Of a stretch of 64,000 nucleotides of DNA, positions 62,366 through 64,000 are shown piece after piece (within the stretch, counting starts at the first letter, position 1; each line of letters begins with the position of its first letter). The DNA is from SPJN01 sp965229935 (GTDB lineage Bacteria > Pseudomonadota > Alphaproteobacteria > SPJN01), in NCBI GenBank assembly GCA_965229935.1, contig CBDDKB010000002.1:1860001-1924000 (forward strand), given 5' to 3'. Under the pieces are notes generated by a model. The model saw nothing but the letters and a program-made list of their open reading frames with translations. It was not told the origin of the DNA and did not search any database. The position numbers and the translations under genes were made by a program.

Positions 62366-63235
62366 ATGCCTATTCATTCAAGCGCCGTGGGCACCAAAGT
62401 TACTTCACCGCCCGTTACCATCAGCACACGACAATGCCTTGCCTATGCAGCAGGGTTGGATATTCGCACGCCAGCCTTGTTCGACGACTTGCACAATGAT
62501 TTTGCGGCATGCCCGCAAATGTGTGTGTCGCTTGAATGGCCGCTTGTTAGCCACCCCGATATGGCAGCCTCCTATAAGCTCGACCCGTCTGAGATCAGCC
62601 GCGGCGTTCACTATGTGCAAGACAGTATTTTCCACGCCCCAATTCGGCCAGGCGATGCGCTAACGACATCGACAGAACTTGTCAGCATGACACCCGGCCC
62701 GGCAGGGGCGCGCACCATTCAAATGTGTGAAACAAAAACAATCGATGGTGCCACCAAAGTGACGAGCTATACAAGTTCGGTCATTCGGGGGGTCGAAATC
62801 GCCGGTGATCCCGTGACAGGCCCCCCAGTCCCCGATTGGCCGACAAGCGATAGTGCTGTTGATGCAGGATGCGCTGAAATCTTTATCAATCCGGGCTTGC
62901 CCCATATCTACACAGAATGTGCCAACATCTGGAACCCGATCCATACAGAGCGGGCCGTTGCCAAAGCAGTTGATTTGCCAGATGTCATTTTACACGGCAC
63001 AGCGACATGGGCGTTGGCAGGGCGAGAAATTATCGACCGCTTTGCCGATGGCGACCCCGCACGATTAAAACGACTGTCAGGTCAGTTTTCGGCAATGGTC
63101 ATGCCCGGAACAACAATCAGCATTCGGTTTGAAAAATCAGCCACAGAAAATGGCGAAACCATCATTGCCTATGACGTGCAAAATCCTGATGGCTCACTTG
63201 CGATGAAAAAGGGCAAGGCGCTGATTGCAAGCTAA
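62366..63235 (+). CDS. MaoC-like (hotdog) enoyl-CoA dehydratase
   Basis: A 289-residue double-hotdog protein. The C-terminal half has the hydratase-2 motif IWNPIHTERAVAKAVDLPDV followed by ILHGTATWALAG, which contains the catalytic Asn/His-type pair. The N-terminal half is a FAS1-type dehydratase N-domain lacking the motif. It catalyses hydration or dehydration of enoyl-/3-hydroxyacyl-CoA, complementary to the crotonase of the divergent operon. An AGGGA site precedes the ATG. It follows the dehydrogenase by 13 bases. Having two hydratase families in one pathway suggests two rounds or a branched substrate. Confidence 0.86.
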   Translation: MPIHSSAVGTKVTSPPVTISTRQCLAYAAGLDIRTPALFDDLHNDFAACPQMCVSLEWPLVSHPDMAASYKLDPSEISRGVHYVQDSIFHAPIRPGDALTTSTELVSMTPGPAGARTIQMCETKTIDGATKVTSYTSSVIRGVEIAGDPVTGPPVPDWPTSDSAVDAGCAEIFINPGLPHIYTECANIWNPIHTERAVAKAVDLPDVILHGTATWALAGREIIDRFADGDPARLKRLSGQFSAMVMPGTTISIRFEKSATENGETIIAYDVQNPDGSLAMKKGKALIAS

Positions 63236-63269
63236 TCTCCATCCCAATACTTCAGAATTGGCTACAATT

Positions 63270-63458
63270 ATGAACGACCCCCTAACCATTGGCTTTCTGA
63301 TTTATCCGGGCGTCACTGCCCTTGATTTTGTCGGGCCTGCACAGATTTTGAGCCAAGCACCCGGCATGTCAGTAGACATTATCGCGAAAACCAGCGATCC
63401 GGTTCTGACCGACTCCGGCTATGCCGTCGTGCCAACGAAATCCTGCGCCGCCTTTTGA
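63270..63458 (+). pseudogene. Truncated DJ-1/PfpI (isonitrile hydratase-like) gene
   Basis: The first 62 codons give a clean DJ-1/PfpI start (LTIGFLIYPGVTALDFVGPA, then VLTDSGYAVVPTKSCAAF) and stop at TGA. Removing one T from the TTTT run just before the stop would continue with DSGPP, as expected for the family, but only 12 codons further. The nucleophile Cys elbow and the rest of the fold are absent. It has no ribosome-binding site. It is a decayed copy related to the exported protein at 34824. In the same region a GC-rich hairpin (63480-63499) without a U-run is seen. Nothing else fills 63459-63571. Confidence 0.75.
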
Positions 63459-63571
63459 TAGCGGCCCCCCGAAAAGGCAGGGGCGGAAATAACCGCCCCC
63501 GTGCGCGACCTGTTCAAATCAATGATCCAGCTCTAATATCCCCTTAATTCAAATCGAACAGGGGCAGTCAC

Positions 63572-64000
63572 ATGACATTCAATACACCGCTGGCCATTTC
63601 AGGCCCATTGCGCCAACCACGCCAGATGTTGGAAGATCAGGAATATGATGGTCATGTCTCCATCCATGATGACGACATGGCTGAAAAGCTTGGCTTTAAG
63701 GCCGGCCCGATTGAGGGGCCAACACATTTCAGCCTGTTCCCGCCCTTGCTGGAAAAAATTTGGGGCCAAGCATGGTTTGAGCGGGGCTGCATCTCTTCTC
63801 ACTATCAGAATATGTGTGTCGAGGGGGATGAAACCCGCGCCTTTGCTGAACTACCCGGTGATGGCCAGACGAAGATCCGCGTTTGGGCCGAAAAGGCGGA
63901 TGGGACCCCCATCCTTGACGCCAGCGCATCAATTGGGCCGGATCACGCACAGACCCTGCTGGAAGAACGCATGGAAAAATTGCGCGCGCCTGAACGGCTG
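63572..64000 (+). CDS. Hotdog-fold protein, partial
   Basis: A frame from ATG 63572 runs off the right edge (143 codons). AGGGG bases lie 8 bases upstream. The sequence MTFNTPLAISGPLRQPRQM, then GFKAGPIEGPTHFSLFPPLL with the AGPIEGPTHF segment, resembles the N-terminal half of MaoC-like or thioesterase hotdog proteins, in which a conserved Gly-Pro-Thr-His-type loop lies near the active site. It continues the direction of the system B operon after the decayed DJ-1 remnant. A CoA-ester hydratase or thioesterase role is inferred; the C-terminal part is needed to decide. Confidence 0.65.
   Translation, partial: MTFNTPLAISGPLRQPRQMLEDQEYDGHVSIHDDDMAEKLGFKAGPIEGPTHFSLFPPLLEKIWGQAWFERGCISSHYQNMCVEGDETRAFAELPGDGQTKIRVWAEKADGTPILDASASIGPDHAQTLLEERMEKLRAPERL

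Noticed and set aside
63480..63499. Rho-independent terminator
   Set aside because: The stem GGGGCGG/CCGCCCC is perfect but no T-run follows on the plus strand.

Overview
The window looks like alphaproteobacterial chromosome: three TonB-dependent receptors with DE(I/V)(I/V)VTA-type TonB boxes, a tRNA-Val(GAC) 3' half and two tRNA-Arg(ACG) 3' parts of alphaproteobacterial type, and many ATGA-overlapped catabolic operons. The order is not provable from sequence alone; Kordiimonadales- or Sphingomonadales-like is a guess. It is a mosaic of mobile and accessory modules (about 1-39 kb) joined to a catabolic region (about 39-64 kb).

Layout. 1-8748: a minus-strand cluster of an SpvB/VCBS-repeat protein, an Rhs (YD-repeat) protein, a small membrane protein, a Sel1-repeat protein and a GspE/PilB-type secretion ATPase that runs off the left edge. 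9028-10782: a repressor-excisionase-tyrosine integrase module, followed by cargo of unknown function (10791-14781), including a DnaQ-like exonuclease with an altered catalytic motif. 15225-21491: three coupled genes, two of them very large tyrosine recombinases (a recombinase trio). 21885-28274: a KAP-like P-loop NTPase and a complete type II CBASS anti-phage operon (CD-NTase, Cap2 E1/E2 ligase, Cap3 JAMM peptidase, membrane SAVED effector). This block ends near a tRNA-Val 3' half at 28812-28856, which looks like an island boundary.

29091-35736: a 6.6 kb segment bounded by direct repeats of a tRNA-Arg 3' part. It holds NikR with a clear operator, a divergent TonB receptor (probable nickel uptake), a small secreted protein, a second TonB receptor and an exported DJ-1/PfpI protein. 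35793-37304 is a second, closely related repressor-excisionase-integrase module. Its integrase is cut off by an IS3-family element (37305-38949), which itself carries a frameshifted transposase.

38950-64000: two catabolic systems. System A (39192-52250) has two divergent promoters that share one palindrome (ATGACA-N14-TGTCAT), next to a TetR regulator. It encodes a TonB receptor, several hydrolases (serine beta-lactamase-like, PAF-acetylhydrolase-like, alpha/beta), a D-aminopeptidase-like enzyme, an amidohydrolase, a CapA-like phosphoesterase, a cysteine-synthase-like enzyme and an FMN 2-hydroxy-acid dehydrogenase. Together these suggest uptake and dismantling of an ester/amide compound containing 2-hydroxy acids or D-amino acids (inference). 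System B (52303-64000) is split around another palindrome: leftward enoyl-CoA hydratase-TetR-TonB receptor-acyl-CoA ligase-epoxide-hydrolase-like enzyme; rightward thiolase-metal hydrolase-cupin-zinc alcohol dehydrogenase-MaoC-like dehydratase-hotdog protein. It looks like a CoA-dependent pathway for an unknown carboxylic acid.
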